DNA of 64,000 bases from Batkoa obscura (lineage: Eukaryota; Entomophthoromycota; Entomophthoromycetes; Entomophthorales; Batkoaceae). Position numbers and translations under genes: made by a program. How positions within the stretch are numbered: position 1 is the stretch's first letter; every line of letters starts with the position of its first letter. The notes under the pieces are model-generated. The model did no database searches. It was not told the DNA's origin and saw nothing but the letters and a program-made list of their open reading frames with translations. Positions 32,925-45,262 of this stretch are shown piece by piece. The stretch lies in assembly GCA_030770535.1 (NCBI GenBank), contig JASVEC010000004.1:248001-312000 (forward strand). The letters run 5' to 3'.

Positions 32925-34768
32925 TTAACTAATAGATTGTTTTGTTTGATTAAGTAACTTTAAACTATTTTCATAATATTTAAATAATATCTAAAAAATA
33001 AATTAATTTAATAAAATAAATAAAATAAATAAAATAGTTACTTTTTCACAATTAATATTTTCTCTTAAAGCCATTAATACTGCTTCTCTACATATACCAA
33101 TTAATTCAGCATTCGAACAATTTTCACTATTTTTAGCTAATAATTGAATTTCATCTTTATTTAATTTATTAATAACTTGAATTTTTTGAATTTCACTTAT
33201 TAATATTTGATATCTTTGATTGAAATTAGGTAAATTAAAATAAATATGATGACCAATACGACCTTGTCTTAAAATAGCATTATCAATATTTTTTAAATTA
33301 TTAGTAAGACCAATAATAATAACTAAGTCTTTTAAACTTTGAGAAATAGAATAGACACCGTCCATTTCAGTTAAAAAAGTAGTTAAGATTCGATGTTGTG
33401 AATTTTCAGTAGTATTAATATCATTCATTCTTTTAGGTAATAACATTTCAATTTGTTCAATACATAACAATGTTGGTGCATTGTTTTTTGCTTGTTGAAA
33501 TAAATTAACTATGTTTTTTTCTGTTTCTCCAACTATTTTAGAGCGTATTTGAGTACCATCTAAATTTAAATAACTTATGTTTAATTTATTTGCTAAAGAT
33601 TGACATAGCATTGATTTTCCAGTACCGCTTAAACCATAAAATAATATTCCTTTAGGTATTTTATTTTCTATTTGATTGTCCTCTGAATTCATCATTAATT
33701 TTAATGGCTCTATTAATATTTCATTTAATTCTTCTTGAATTTTTTCCATACCTTGAATATCTTCCCATTTATTATTATGATTATTATTCTTTTGGACTGT
33801 TAAATAACTTAATTCATTTTTAAAATTAAATGGTAAATAATTATTTAAAAATTTTTTAAATAATTGTTTTAATTCGATTACAGTTTCTTTAATATTATTA
33901 ATATAATTACTGCTATTATTATTAGTATTATTATATATAAATATCTTAAAAATAATTAATTAGTATTATTATTATTATTATTAATTTAATAACTAAATTA
34001 CATTATTTTTATCCATCTCTTCTAACATAACTCGATGAACCATATTTTTTAAATCAGCTGGTGTAAAATTAGATGTTAATTGAGCAATAGTATTACTTAA
34101 TTCAATAGCATTATTATCTAACCAAGGTTTTAATAATTCCAATAAAAATAATTCTCTTTGTTTTAAATTAAATTGATTTAATTTTAATTCAAAATTTAAT
34201 CTACCACTTATCATCAATTCTTTGTCTATTTTATTTAATTCTCCACTTACTTTTAAAAAAATAGAATTAATTTAATATGTTATTAATATTATAATAAGTA
34301 TTTACCTAATAATAATAATTTATTATTATTTTTTGGTTTTTTTAAATAAAATTTAATTATTGACTTTTCATATTCTTTTAAATAATGTATATCATCTATT
34401 GCTAACAAATTAAAATCTCCTTTTTCTTTTTCTAATAAATTATTTAAATTATTTCCAAAATCATTATTAATATTCATATCCCAACAATCTTTAGCTTCAA
34501 GAAAAGTAGCTTTAAATGGACAACAAACTGATTTATTAAATTTTGTTATTATTTAATTAAAATTAGTTGAATACATAAACTTACCAACTAATTGTTTTAA
34601 AAGCGTACTTTTTCCAATCCCATTAGGACCAAAGATAATGATTCCTTGATTATAATTATTAATTAATACATCAATTATCATTTGTTTTAATTCAATTTTG
34701 GTAGGTTGATCCAAATATTGTATTGAGTCGGCTACTTTCTCTATCCATAATTTTATTTCAACTTCCAT
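32925..34768 (-). CDS. two-domain AAA+ ATPase (CDC48/AFG2-like), divergent
   Basis: Five exons: 34585-34768, 34306-34527, 34002-34249, 33042-33944 and 32925-32990; 540 aa. The first AAA module has Walker A GPNGIGKST and Walker B NLLAIDDIHYL. The second starts at KWEDIQGMEKIQEEL, with Walker A GLSGTGKS, and includes the region LCIEQIEMLLPKR and an arginine-finger-type stretch ILRQGRIGHHIYF. In this second module Walker B reads LLCIEQ where family members have hhhhDE, so hydrolysis there may be lost. There is almost no N-terminal substrate domain and the protein is short for a two-ring ATPase (usually 700-1200 aa). The AFG2, SPATA5L1 and PEX1/PEX6 groups are all possible; I cannot choose. AT-rich codons give many Asn and Lys, suggesting fast evolution. 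Confidence 0.65.
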
Positions 34769-35037
34769 TATCAGTTGTATAAATATTAATTTATTGAAAA
34801 TTATTATTACTTTAATGAAATAAAAAGTTATCAATAATATTCATCTTGTCATTTTAATTGAATTTTTACTAATTTGTATCTTATTTTGTTTTGCAAAATC
34901 ACTAGCATTTAGGAAGAGGGAAATTGCAAACTTCTATCTTTAATTTATGCATTAAAAAGAAAACTCAATATCTTCAAATTAACTTCAAAATAAAATAAAC
35001 TCTCAACTTGTTTCTTTTACATAAAAAATCATCGAAA

Positions 35038-35619
35038 ATGAATCAAGGACAAGGTTATAATAACGCTACAAAAGTACAGAAAGTAATGGTACAACCAATT
35101 GTAAGTAAATTTTTTTAATCAAGTCTTTTTTATTCTAGTTCTTTTTTAATAGAATAATTTTATTTAGACATTAATCTTCAAACATTTTCAATCCGTAAGT
35201 TATTAATTATGAGACCTTTTATAAAATTTTAATGTTTTTTAATTTCATTAAATTGGAATAACAGAGAGCTAAAGTTCGAGTTTGGTTATTTGATCATAAA
35301 CAACATTATATAGAAGGTCAAATTTTAGTAAGTAACTTTTTTTTAATGAAAAATAATCATTTAAATAAAATAATTATTTTCTTTAGGGTTTTGATGAGTT
35401 TATGAATTTAGTAATTGAAAACGCAGAAGAAGTTAAAAAAGTGAAACAATCCGAAGAAGATAAAGAAGTGAAATTTAATAGAACTAAATTAGGTAAATAT
35501 ATATAGGAGGAATAATTTTATTGATAGTTTAATTAACTAACTTTTTTTAAAATATAGGTCGTCTTTTACTTAAAGGTGATAATATCTCCTTAATTCAAAG
35601 TGTCACAGATAAAAATTAA
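35038..35619 (+). CDS. SME1: spliceosomal core protein SmE
   Basis: Five small exons: 35038-35100, 35168-35194, 35265-35327, 35387-35492 and 35558-35619; 106 aa. The sequence tracks SNRPE closely: KVQKVMVQPITLIFKHFQS, then the Sm1 motif with KVRVWLFDHKQHYIEGQILGFDEFMNLV, and the Sm2 motif LLLKGDNISLIQSV. SmE is one of seven Sm proteins forming the ring on U1, U2, U4 and U5 snRNAs. The linker between Sm1 and Sm2 is rich in Glu/Lys. It is divergently placed from the AAA+ gene, with 269 bp between start codons. Confidence 0.95.
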
Positions 35620-36857
35620 AATGAGTTATTGAAATAAAATAAGAATACTTTTTTATAAGTTATTGTTTTATAAACTAATTATGGATGAATAATAAATAAT
35701 GAATAGTGAATTCACGGTATTTCATTACCTCAACTGCTAATGGTTTTATTTCTGGTTTATTAATTTATGTAAATTTAAGTAAAAATTAATTATTTAAAAT
35801 TCAATATTATACAAATAGTTAATTGAATGTTAGCCTTTTATCAAAAGAAAAATAAAATAAATAGAATAGTGATTCTAGTTTCTAAGTTGAAACTATAAAA
35901 AATAAGTAAAAGATTGGACGATTTTAAATTCTTATTATCATAATAAAATACTTGTTTTGTTCTAAGTGTGTAAATAGTAAAAACCCTAAGTTTTTCTTTA
36001 AATTACTACTTTTTAGATGCCATATCTATTTTTATTAGAAGGTGAAGATGTTAAAGTAGAACTATTTTGAGATAATGAGAATGTTATAAAAGTAATCCAA
36101 TTAATTATAAGCAAAAGAATAATAACTATTTAATATATGGGGATATATTTTTTTGCTTAAGGGTTTTACTAACAATTTTTCCACTCAAATAGCGCTTAAA
36201 AGATGGAAAAAATAATGAAACCAAAAAAAACACCCTCATATATTGAATTGAAATTTATACTTCAAATATAAAATATAGTGTTAAAATAACAATTTAAAAT
36301 AAGTGCTTATCTATTATCTATACCATAATGTAAGAACTAATCAACAAATTGGGTACTTTCTGAAATCGGATGCTATAATTTAAAAATATGTAATACAAGT
36401 TAAAAGTCTATCAGAAAGTTAAGTAAAGAAGACGAATATCTAAATTAGAGCTAACTTTTGATATTGTAACGATTAGATATGGGTATAAAATATCAAATCA
36501 ATTCTTTTCAGAAATCTAAAAAGTATAGATACAATTCAATTTCTTCTAATAAACCTCGGTTTCTATTTTTATTCACTGTTTTTTATTTATTTTAAATTTT
36601 ATTAATTTACTTAATTAATCTTAAGTATTAATTGGGCCTTATATTTATATAAAAAGACTTTATTTAAAACTTAACATTTTCTAAGATCAAGTATCGGACT
36701 TAGCTTACCTCAGATTGTATCAACTCATCAGTTGGTATTCCACTAGGCTTAAAGACTTTAAGGCGCTTGTGACTTATATACATCGATCTGTTATGTAATT
36801 CAACTCAATAAATTTCAAAAATAAAAATACGATAAAAATACTTGGCTTATATTTTAT
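35620..36857. other. convergent intergenic region with one MITE
   Basis: About 1.2 kb between the 3' ends of SmE (+) and the MAPEG gene (-). It contains MITE copy 6 and otherwise no gene. A 12-bp CTAAGATCAAGT at 36681 resembles U2 snRNA, but the flanks do not. Confidence 0.55.
36136..36240 (-). mobile_element. MITE copy 6 (inverted)
   Basis: Begins TATGGGGATATATTTTTTTG, core CCACTCAAATAGCGCTTAAA, ends AAAAACACCCTCATA; TA at both borders. Confidence 0.85.
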
Positions 36858-37641
36858 TTAAAAAGGGGTAGCAAAAAATGTTTTACAGAGAGTTTGAAAA
36901 GTGGCATCAAAATTAGTTACTGTTGCAAATAAAAATAAATAAATGGTAGTATAAGTACCAATATTATAAACAATAGAACGAGGTAATGCTAGATTGGCAA
37001 TATAAAAAGCAAAATGAAGGAATCGAATTAAGGTGTTGGTTGTTGCAAGACTATTAAAGTTTGATTATTAATATAATAATAAAAAAGGAAGAAATATTAC
37101 AAAACTATTTTATCAGTAGGTACATTGGCTATATAAGCGGATAATACAGCAGCTGCAAAACCTAATAAATGAGTTAATTTTAATAAAGTAATCAAGATTT
37201 CTAAACTATTACCTGGAAATACTTCATGGGCATTCATATGAGCGCCATTAAAACGAGCAACTAAACCAGTGGCATTATGATCGTTTCTACGTGGATGCTA
37301 TCAACATTATAAAATAATGTAAAAATCGATTATAATTTAAGACTTACATTATTGTCATAACCCTCTTTAGAAAGTAACGCCCTAGCAGCCACATTTGCAA
37401 TCCCAGTGATTTTATCTGTAAAAAGATAATTAACACCAAGAATAGCTAAAGGTAAATTTTCTTTAGTAACATAATTTAATAAAAAATTGGGAAGTAATTG
37501 ATGGATATATTCAAATTGATGAAAGTGAGCAATAAAGGCAGTGGAGATGGAAAACATGGCTATTGGTACAATGGCTATTCCTAATAGCCCAATGGTGGGC
37601 TGCTTGGCTGGTATGGAAGTTTGATCTTTGTTGTTACTCAT
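36858..37641 (-). CDS. MAPEG-family membrane protein
   Basis: Four exons: 37348-37641, 37213-37297, 37101-37161 and 36858-37050; 210 aa. Four hydrophobic segments can be traced (GLLGIAIVPIAMFSISTAF, FAAAVLSAYIANV and two more). The family signature is in the second exon: GLVARFNGAHMNAHEVFPG, matching the A-x-N-x-x-E-N/H region where glutathione is bound, and RFLHFAFYIANLALPRS near the end. MAPEG proteins are ER or mitochondrial membrane enzymes such as microsomal glutathione transferases; many fungal members are uncharacterised. The two last introns keep the frame only with the donors GTAATA (37212 and 37100). Confidence 0.78.
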
Positions 37642-38129
37642 TGTTAAAGTTAAAGTTAAAAGCTTTAATTACAATTTGGTATTTTATAGTTGATGATAAT
37701 GACGTAGCGTTAATTAATCCAATCATCTTTTTTTTGAAGTGATTGGAGATATTAAATCAAAAATTAACAGGTTTTAACTCCTTATTAGATAAACATAAAG
37801 TTAAATTGTAATACTGACTTATATAAAATTATCAAATAATATTAGTAATATTATATTACACTGATATGACGTTGGGATCATAAATAATTTTATTTATTAT
37901 ACTTTTATTTATATATAATGGATTACAGACAACAAACACTTTTCCATTATACCAAAGTAAAATATAAAAATATTAAATAATATATTAAAAAACAATAACA
38001 ATCCAAAATTAAACTCATATTTTAATAAAGTAATATTTTTCCTAGTAAAAAGATTAAAGGGAAGAAGAAAAATAGATTATTTTAAGATAGAAAAAAATTA
38101 ACGAGTATAAAAATTAAAATCTAAATTAG
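37642..38129. other. intergenic
   Basis: 488 bp of AT-rich sequence between the MAPEG start and the stop of the RRM gene, both on the minus strand. Nothing recognised. Confidence 0.6.
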
Positions 38130-38891
38130 TTAAAAGGTACCGTTGGATAAATGAGGATTGGCCATATTTAAAGGTGTAGTATTACCATAAGGGGTGTGAA
38201 TTGGGCTATTATTATATCCCATACCGTTTTGATCCGAAGTCATATTATAATTATTAAACCCATTACGAGAATTAGTTCGAATGGCATTATTACAACGATC
38301 TTTACCATATCTTATAGTACAACCAGAATAAGCTTCATTGCGTTGAATACGTTCATAAGCAGAAACCGCATTAAGTAAAGTAGTAAAATTAACAAAACCA
38401 GTATTCTTATTACGAATAATATGAATCTGTTCAATTTCACCAAATTCAGAAAAATCTTGACGTAATTTATCTTCACTTACTTCAGCATCAATACCGCCAA
38501 GATAAATGTTTCTAGTGGCACCCTTTTGTAAAGCGTCTTGTAACCTTTCACTTAATGGAGTTGGTTTACCCCATCCAACTTTAATTCGACGATTTTTAAC
38601 TACCACGTTAGAACTATTAGCATGATTAAAAAAATCAATTGCTGCTTTTGGATCCGCGAAGGTTACAAATGCACAATGTTTTTCAATCATTAATTTAATA
38701 TTGACTACTAAACCACCTCGAATAACATTACATAAATCTTCAGTAGTTACCTCTTGTTGTAAATTACCTAACCAAAGTTGACGTGCGTTAGTTGGATCCA
38801 TTAAATCTGAATTACCATTAGTCATTAAATTCATATTTAAAGCGGGTTGATATGGGTTAGGTGAGATAAAGTTATCATTTATAAAATTCAT
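38130..38891 (-). CDS. two-RRM RNA-binding protein (S. pombe Nrd1/Msa2-like)
   Basis: Intronless, 253 aa, start chosen at the only ATG of the frame before the body (MNFINDNF). RRM1, about residues 38-107, has RNP2 LWLGNL and RNP1 KHCAFVTF and ends with RRIKVGWGKP. RRM2, about 125-200, has RNP2 IYLGGI and RNP1 NTGFVNF and ends with CTIRYGKDRCNN. The phrases KVGWGKP and YGKDRC are typical of the fungal Nrd1/Msa2 group, which has four RRMs and represses differentiation in S. pombe. Here only two RRMs are present and the tail is Asn-rich. Base composition is markedly higher in GC than the flanks. Target and role are unknown. Confidence 0.8.
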   Translation of the reverse strand: MNFINDNFISPNPYQPALNMNLMTNGNSDLMDPTNARQLWLGNLQQEVTTEDLCNVIRGGLVVNIKLMIEKHCAFVTFADPKAAIDFFNHANSSNVVVKNRRIKVGWGKPTPLSERLQDALQKGATRNIYLGGIDAEVSEDKLRQDFSEFGEIEQIHIIRNKNTGFVNFTTLLNAVSAYERIQRNEAYSGCTIRYGKDRCNNAIRTNSRNGFNNYNMTSDQNGMGYNNSPIHTPYGNTTPLNMANPHLSNGTF

Positions 38892-40361
38892 TTTTTTAAA
38901 AGATATCAAAAAAACAAGATAAAAAGCAAAAAAAAGATCGGTTTAAAATAAACTAAATAGAAGCTTCTTCCCTTTTTTTTTAAAAAAAGTATTAAAAATA
39001 AACAAAATTAAATCTCTTAATTAATTTAAAAGATAAATGTTACTTAGAGTATTTTGGCTCATCCTTTTAACTTACTCCCCTTGCCTTCTTTTCTCCATAG
39101 TTGAGTTTACTAACATTTGGAATTTTATTGGTTTATTCCATTTTATTGTTAATTTTATTGGCTTGCACTGAATGCACCTTTAGAATCAAGCCTTGATTAG
39201 GAACAAAGTAAAGTAACTCAAAATTTTAATCAAGAGGGTGGAGAAGATATTCTAAATAATAAACAGTATAAATAAGACAATAAATAAATAAAGATATCAA
39301 AGTATATAAGAACTGTTTGCTCTTTCTTTATTATCCTTTATTAATAAACTTCAAAAATATTGCTAGTAGTCAATTTTATATAATAGTTTCCAACTGGATC
39401 TTCAAACTATGATTTAATTGAGCGATTAATAGCAAAAATTAATATATATGTGCAAGAATAAAATTATTAAACTGGATTCTATATTATTTTGGAGATAAGC
39501 TATTGTCATTTTAATCATTATCTTTTTTAAAATAATGCGTTTATAACATTATTGACAATAATACACTATACTACTTTCTATAAGCGATTATTTTAAATAA
39601 TATAATTTCGAAACAATTCATACTAAATAGTATATAGTGAATAATAAAATAGTTTCTTAAATAATATTTATAGCTCGGTTAAATAATATCCTAATATTAT
39701 ATAATAACACCTATTTTTTTGTGATCTTAACTTTAGCTTTTTACTATATTTAACATGTAAAATTTTGATATATAAGTAAAGTAAATACATGGTATTATCA
39801 ATCGTAAGCAAATATGAGTGACGATACTAAAATACGTAAATATTTAAATTATTTTAATAGTTAAATCAAGAATCAGTTTAAAAAAAATAGTATAAGCTTA
39901 TATATATTTCGCAACAATAAATATTCCATTAAAACTAAGTAGAGGATGAATTTTTTAATATGAAGTATGTATATCAAGTAACAGATTTCTTAAGTTAATA
40001 ACTGAGTTCTTTTAAAATTAATTCTAAATTCACTTGAAATATTAAACAACAAAACATAAAAATTAATACCATTTCTATTGTATAAATGGTGATCCAAAAT
40101 AATTGAATAATCTTTAAATAAACTACTATAGTTATAATATTGAAACTTAGCTCTTCTCCTATTTGATTCAAATGACCTAAATAAATTTTGAACAAAAGTA
40201 GTTCGATATAAAAAAACCTACTAACCAATGTTTAAAATGGTCTCAATTCAGAACTCATAATCCCTTTATTTTATAACACTTTAAAGGTAAAATCCACATA
40301 AATCTAAAAACCAAGTAGGGCTAAATAACAATTAAAAAAAGATAAAAGCCAAAAGAAAAAT
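38892..40361. other. intergenic, AT-rich
   Basis: About 1.5 kb with no supported gene. A 77-codon frame at 39995-40228 on the minus strand is hydrophobic low-complexity and judged spurious. Confidence 0.55.
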
Positions 40362-40571
40362 TTAATGGTGTTCTTCCTTTTTAGAAAATAAAGCTTCAGC
40401 CCCACAATAAATAGCAAATGCTACACTAGCGATACCGAAACCAGGAAAGAGTCCACGTATAGTGTTTGCTCTTGAGAAAAAGGGACTTTTACGAAATGCT
40501 TCACGGCGTGCCCATGGATCACGATTATAAATTTGAGATGTATTATTTGTTTTTGGACTTGGTTCTGCCAT
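40362..40571 (-). CDS. NDUFB3: NADH:ubiquinone oxidoreductase B12-type subunit
   Basis: 69-aa intronless gene; start at MAEPSPKTNNTS (40571), as an upstream in-frame Met is preceded by untypical sequence. The motif RDPWARREAFRKSPFF matches the B12/NDUFB3 family (DPWARNEAWR in animals), followed by a single membrane helix (FGIASVAFAIYCGAEALF) and a short charged tail. It is an accessory subunit of the membrane arm of mitochondrial complex I. Its presence shows that the organism keeps complex I, unlike Saccharomyces. Confidence 0.85.
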   Translation of the reverse strand: MAEPSPKTNNTSQIYNRDPWARREAFRKSPFFSRANTIRGLFPGFGIASVAFAIYCGAEALFSKKEEHH

Positions 40572-40772
40572 TTTTGAACTTGTAGATTTAAATAAGATGA
40601 TAATACTATGGTTAATTTTGATTTGAGATCTTATCAATTCTAAAATTTATGGGATTTTTGTATGCATAGCACCAATTACCAATTTGGAAATGATATAATA
40701 AAGCCAATGATTAACATCGAAGCTTCCATGACGATTATTCTTTGACTATAATTTCAAATATTTTTTAGCAAA

Positions 40773-41714
40773 ATGAAAGGAACAGCAAATTCAAATGTAA
40801 ATCAACCAAAAGATATTACTAATAAGCAATTTTATTCTGAGGATCCATTACATGCTTCCAACTTAATTCCAGAACTTTGTCGATTATTCTATACATTAGG
40901 TTGGGTTACTGGTACTGGTGGTGGTATTTCTATTCGTGAAGGGTAAATTTGATAGAATTTATTATTATTTTAATTTTATTTTATAAAATAGTGAGGATGT
41001 ATATATTGCTCCATCAGGTAAGCTATTTTAATAATAAAAACAAACTATAATCGAACTTGAATTAGGTGTTCAAAAAGAACGTATTGAACCTGAAGATTTA
41101 TTTGTAATGGATTTAAAATCGAGAAATATATTAAAAAGCCCAACCAAAGGTTTTAAACCTTCTGCATGTACACCCCTTTTTTATAATGCTTACGATAAAG
41201 TCAATGCTGGAGCTTGTATACATACTCATTCTCAAAACGCAGTTTTGGTTACCATGTTATTCCCAGGAAATAAATTTGTTATCACTCATCAAGAAATGAT
41301 TAAAGGTATAAGGAGGGGCTCTAATGGTACAGCTTTGCGCTATTTCGATGAACTTGTTGTTCCAATTGTAGAAAATACACCACTCGAAGAAGACCTTACG
41401 GAAAGAATGGCTAAGGTAATGAATAGTGATGTATATAAAAATGATTTGCTAATAATAAATATAGGCTATGGAAGAGTATCCAGAAACATGTGCAGTATTA
41501 GTAAGGAATCATGGAGTTTACGTTTGGGGAGGTAATTTAGTTTAGTTTTATTTAGTTGTTGTTTTATTTATAAATAGACTCTTGGCAAAAGGCTAAAAGT
41601 ATGTGTGAGTGTTATGATTATCTTTTTGAATTGGCAGTTAAAATGAAAGGTTTGGGATTAGATCCTACTAAGAAACCTGAAATTGATAATAATGATTTGC
41701 ATTTATACCAATAA
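40773..41714 (+). CDS. MDE1: methylthioribulose-1-phosphate dehydratase (MDE1/APIP)
   Basis: Five exons: 40773-40942, 40992-41017, 41066-41415, 41465-41531 and 41578-41714; 249 aa. Class II aldolase/adducin fold: [19 protein letters not shown], then [23 protein letters not shown] and [13 protein letters not shown]. The zinc ligands are [13 protein letters not shown] and the later NHG in [12 protein letters not shown], and the tail [20 protein letters not shown] is typical. It converts methylthioribulose-1-phosphate to a diketo phosphate in the methionine salvage pathway (cytosol). The third intron (41416-41464) is read-through-compatible for several codons, which hides the true splice. Confidence 0.95.
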
Positions 41715-42039
41715 ATGAATCTATTTTAATAAGTTGTTTACTAAATCATGCAGTATGATGAGTATATCTTGTTTTGTATTTCTTTCATCATTTTAATTTT
41801 AAATAGTATAGGAAATAGCTTTTGATATTTCCTAATGACATTCAAATATTTAGAAAATCAAATAACAAATTAATAGAACAGTTTGCCTTCATTTAAAAAG
41901 CGTTCATATATAATAAAATGATTCTAACTTTAATATTTTTTAATTACCTTATTTATAACCAAACTAATAAAATTAAAATAAAATTATAAATATCTTAAAC
42001 CATAATATTAATAAAGTAAAATTTAATAAATTGTAAATA
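41715..42039. other. convergent 3' intergenic
   Basis: 325 bp of AT-rich sequence between the stops of MDE1 (+) and CLPTM1 (-). Nothing recognised. Confidence 0.6.
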
Positions 42040-43740
42040 TTATTGTTCTTTCTTTTCAACTTCCACAACCTCTTCCAAAGCACGAGAAGGATATTTATAC
42101 CATTGATATAAAAACACAAAGAAAATGAGATCATCTCTAAAAGCAGCAAGACGAGCGAGGGTAGGCATAGGAATAACCATAACAAATAAATCATCTACAA
42201 AGGTATTAATAGCTTTATAAAAGAAAGCGCTTAAAGGCACAGCCTCAACCGATTTCACACGATAATTGATAACAACTTGAGGTAACATATTGATAAAACC
42301 TAGAAGATAAGTAAGTGCCATAACCGCTTCTAAACCCCAAGAGTAGAAACTAACATATTTATAATTTTTCAAAGTATAAATGGCATAGGCTGCAACTAAT
42401 GGGATAGAAAATAAAAGAGTGTATTTAAATACTAATTGATCTACTTCGGTAGCTTCCTTTTCTGCTTTGGCTCTAAACTCTTTCTCTTTTTTACTTATTT
42501 TTTTGGTATCCTTTTGACGCAATCTAAATACTCGATATAATTTATAAAATTCAACTAATTTAAATTTTGATTAAACTATTATATACTATATTATATTACA
42601 CTACTTACCTAACGCCGACACAATAGAACCGCCTAAAATTAAGTTAGAGGTATCTTTTCTTTGATCAAATAAATAAAACACCGTTAGTGTCGAGGAAAGT
42701 GATGACATAATGATAGCAGATTTAGAAGCACCAGCCAAAGAGCCTTTATTTCTCCAATGGGTGACATCTGCTTTAAAAGCTAAGAAATCAAACAACATAT
42801 GCAACAAAGAAGCCAGCATAGTTAAAGCTAATAAAGTAGGAGAAACTTCAAAAAACATTTGTCGCATGTTATCAACATCTTTATCTGATATTTTAATCGG
42901 TGAGTGTTCGGATTGAAAACCTACAAAAGCGTTTGAAAAATGTTGATGGATACGAAACATCCCCAAATTAGCAAGTCGGAAACCAAATTCGATTTCTATT
43001 TGCTTTGGTGGCAAGGTTTGGTTTAATGAGATGTAATGATCCCTCCTTAACCCTATTTCGTTAAAATAAAAGATGGGTAAATATTCTCTTCTTTCTGGGT
43101 TGATCATTGGTAAATGGAGTAAAATATCATTTGGTATTCTATCCTTTGGGTATCTTGTACGATCTATAATTAATTCTAGTTGAATCTTTGATTTAAAATG
43201 AGTAATGATCGGCATATTGTCTAGATCCTCAATTTTCACAGAATCATTCTCATCACTTAATAAATTCTTAGTTATATTTGGCATAAACTTTAAATATTTA
43301 GTTAATGGAGTGGTTGAGTATAATATAAGTGGATCATAATTTTCTTGAAATTGATTTGGTGATTTATCCACTTCGGTTATAAAACTATGTAAATATAAAG
43401 TACCGTTCCTTCTAGTGGATTTTGGTAAAGACACATTGATTGTATTCTTTTGTTCTGAAAATTGCTGTGACCAATTTTCTAATTTCCAAATAGGCTCTGC
43501 TTGTTTCTTTTTATTAAAAATATCCTTAGCATAGGGTGAAGTGCTAGTATAAAGAGTAAAAGTAAAGTTACGTTCAGTATCCCAGTGCTGCTCATGATAT
43601 GGTTCACCTTTTACTTCGTTATAGTATGGTATATTTAAGGTGGGGTAAAACAAAACTACGACATTCAATATCATATTTAGTAAGTACCATGTAAAGACAC
43701 TTACAGATATTAATGTAATTAAACTTCCTGCTTTTGCCAT
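42040..43740 (-). CDS. CLPTM1: CLPTM1-family multispanning membrane protein
   Basis: Two exons, 42609-43740 and 42040-42554 (54-bp intron), 548 aa. Start at MAKAGSLITLIS, directly before the first hydrophobic segment. The lumenal half has family segments EPYHEQHWDTERNFTFTLY, LENWSQQF and LYLHSFI. The second half has MLFDFLAFKADVTHWRNKG, then VVINYRVKSVEAVPLSAFFYKAINTFVDDLFVMVI, which is diagnostic for CLPTM1/CLPTM1L. Several membrane helices follow FEVSPTLLALTMLASLLH. Family members are ER membrane proteins; CLPTM1L has been reported as a lipid scramblase for GlcN-PI in GPI-anchor synthesis. The name is a family label, not a proven orthology. The C-terminus is acidic and short. Confidence 0.9.
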
Positions 43741-43832
43741 TATTTTTATAAGAAAATTCAAAAGTTGTTCTATCTTTTCATGCTACGTATATTTTTAGTT
43801 CGACTTGGAAAATTATTGGGTAACTTTTTTCA

Positions 43833-44528
43833 ATGAATCATTTTCAACCTACTCCAAAAGATAGATTAAATTATCTTCAAAAATTAGTCACTCAATTTTG
43901 TAATTCTAATGATAAAGGTAAGCAAAATAGTATATGTAAAATTATAACTAACAATTTAATATAGAATTGAAGTTGAAGTCTTTAGCTAACCTTGCTAATT
44001 TTTCATATGAGCCAAGCAATTATAGTTATTTAAACCAATTGAAAGTATACGATCTATTTTTAGGTAATAATATATGTTTTTTATGTATATCATCTAATGT
44101 AACCAGATCAACTGTACACTGAGGAGATAGAATTCATAGAAATTGCATGTGGCGGCCTATGTAACATTTGCTTAGGTATAAAACATATTCGAATTATAGT
44201 TCATTTTAAAAAAGTCAAATAGATCCAACGATAAAAGAAAACATGCTAAATCACAATGCGGTTGAGCTTTTATTTTATTGCCTTAATAAGAGCAATGAAA
44301 GTATTGTAAAGAATTGTTTAACAACCCTTATGTTTTTAGTAGATGACGATACTTATGATGGTAAATTTAAATCAATGTTTAATTATTTTCATTACTTATT
44401 TTTTTGCAGAAATATGTACCTATGAGTTAAGGGATTACCTATTAGAACTTAAAAAATCGATCAATCCCTGTTTGTCAAATCTGTGTAGCGTTTTCTTATA
44501 CAGTTACTTTGAAGATGAGGAGAATTGA
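43833..44528 (+). CDS. ARMC7: armadillo-repeat protein ARMC7
   Basis: Five exons: 43833-43917, 43965-44063, 44107-44175, 44223-44360 and 44410-44528; 169 aa. It follows human ARMC7 segment by segment: [62 protein letters not shown] and [15 protein letters not shown]7 is a small armadillo protein associated with spliceosome or intron-recognition complexes in several eukaryotes and is not found in Saccharomyces. It lies 92 bp from the CLPTM1 start in divergent orientation, so the two probably share a promoter region. Confidence 0.88.
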
Positions 44529-45262
44529 TTTATGTATTTTTAGACTACTTTTCCAACATAAGTTAGAATTAAATTAAATTAAATTAAATTAAATTAAATT
44601 AAATTAAATTAAATTATGATTTGTCAACTTAACTAGTTTATATAGTATATATCATCGAATTTTGAATATTGAAAATATTATAGCAATTGAATTCCTATTT
44701 ATTTACATTCAAATGACCCTTGTGTGAAGATGAACATTCCATTATATTTTTCAACGAATCTTATTATAAAATGGACTATGTCTAAGAAAATATTATCAGT
44801 TTGAAATAATTTTAATTAAATTTTGTACACTATGTTTTATTAAATTAGTTAAAATATTTCAATACTTAAATAATATAGTAATAAAAGTAATATACTAAAT
44901 ATGGAATATATAAAAATAAGCATTAACGCAGCATATATTATTAGACTACATCTATTTTGAATATAAACAGCTACCATCAATAAGCCTCTTTTATTTAATT
45001 TAAAGCTTACTTTTGATACACAACAATGATAAGAAGGTAATTATACTGAGAAGACGCAATTTATATAGCTATGAACAAAAGCGATAGTAATTTATATTTA
45101 ATTATGTGAAAATCAAACTAGTATTACTAATATAAAATAAACCAAATTCTGCAATTTGATGGAATAGACTATAAAATTAAATTTTATATTTTTATCTTTA
45201 TTTTTATTTTTATATTTTTATTTTTATCTTAATTATTTTTTAATAGCAACTTAAACTTAATA
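44529..45262. other. intergenic with pentanucleotide microsatellite
   Basis: 734 bp of AT-rich sequence between ARMC7 and the MAG1-type gene on the same strand, containing the AAATT repeat. Just before the gene (45183-45240) is a T-rich run with TTTTTA units. Nothing else seen. Confidence 0.55.
44566..44616. repeat. (AAATT)n microsatellite
   Basis: About ten uninterrupted AAATT units, located after ARMC7. Confidence 0.9.

Noticed and set aside
36675-36792. Possible U2 snRNA (CTAAGATCAAGT)
   Set aside because: Only 12 bases match; the branch-point-pairing GTAGTA region and the Sm site are missing.
39995-40228. 77-codon minus-strand frame
   Set aside because: Ile/Leu/Phe-rich product typical of random AT-rich sequence.
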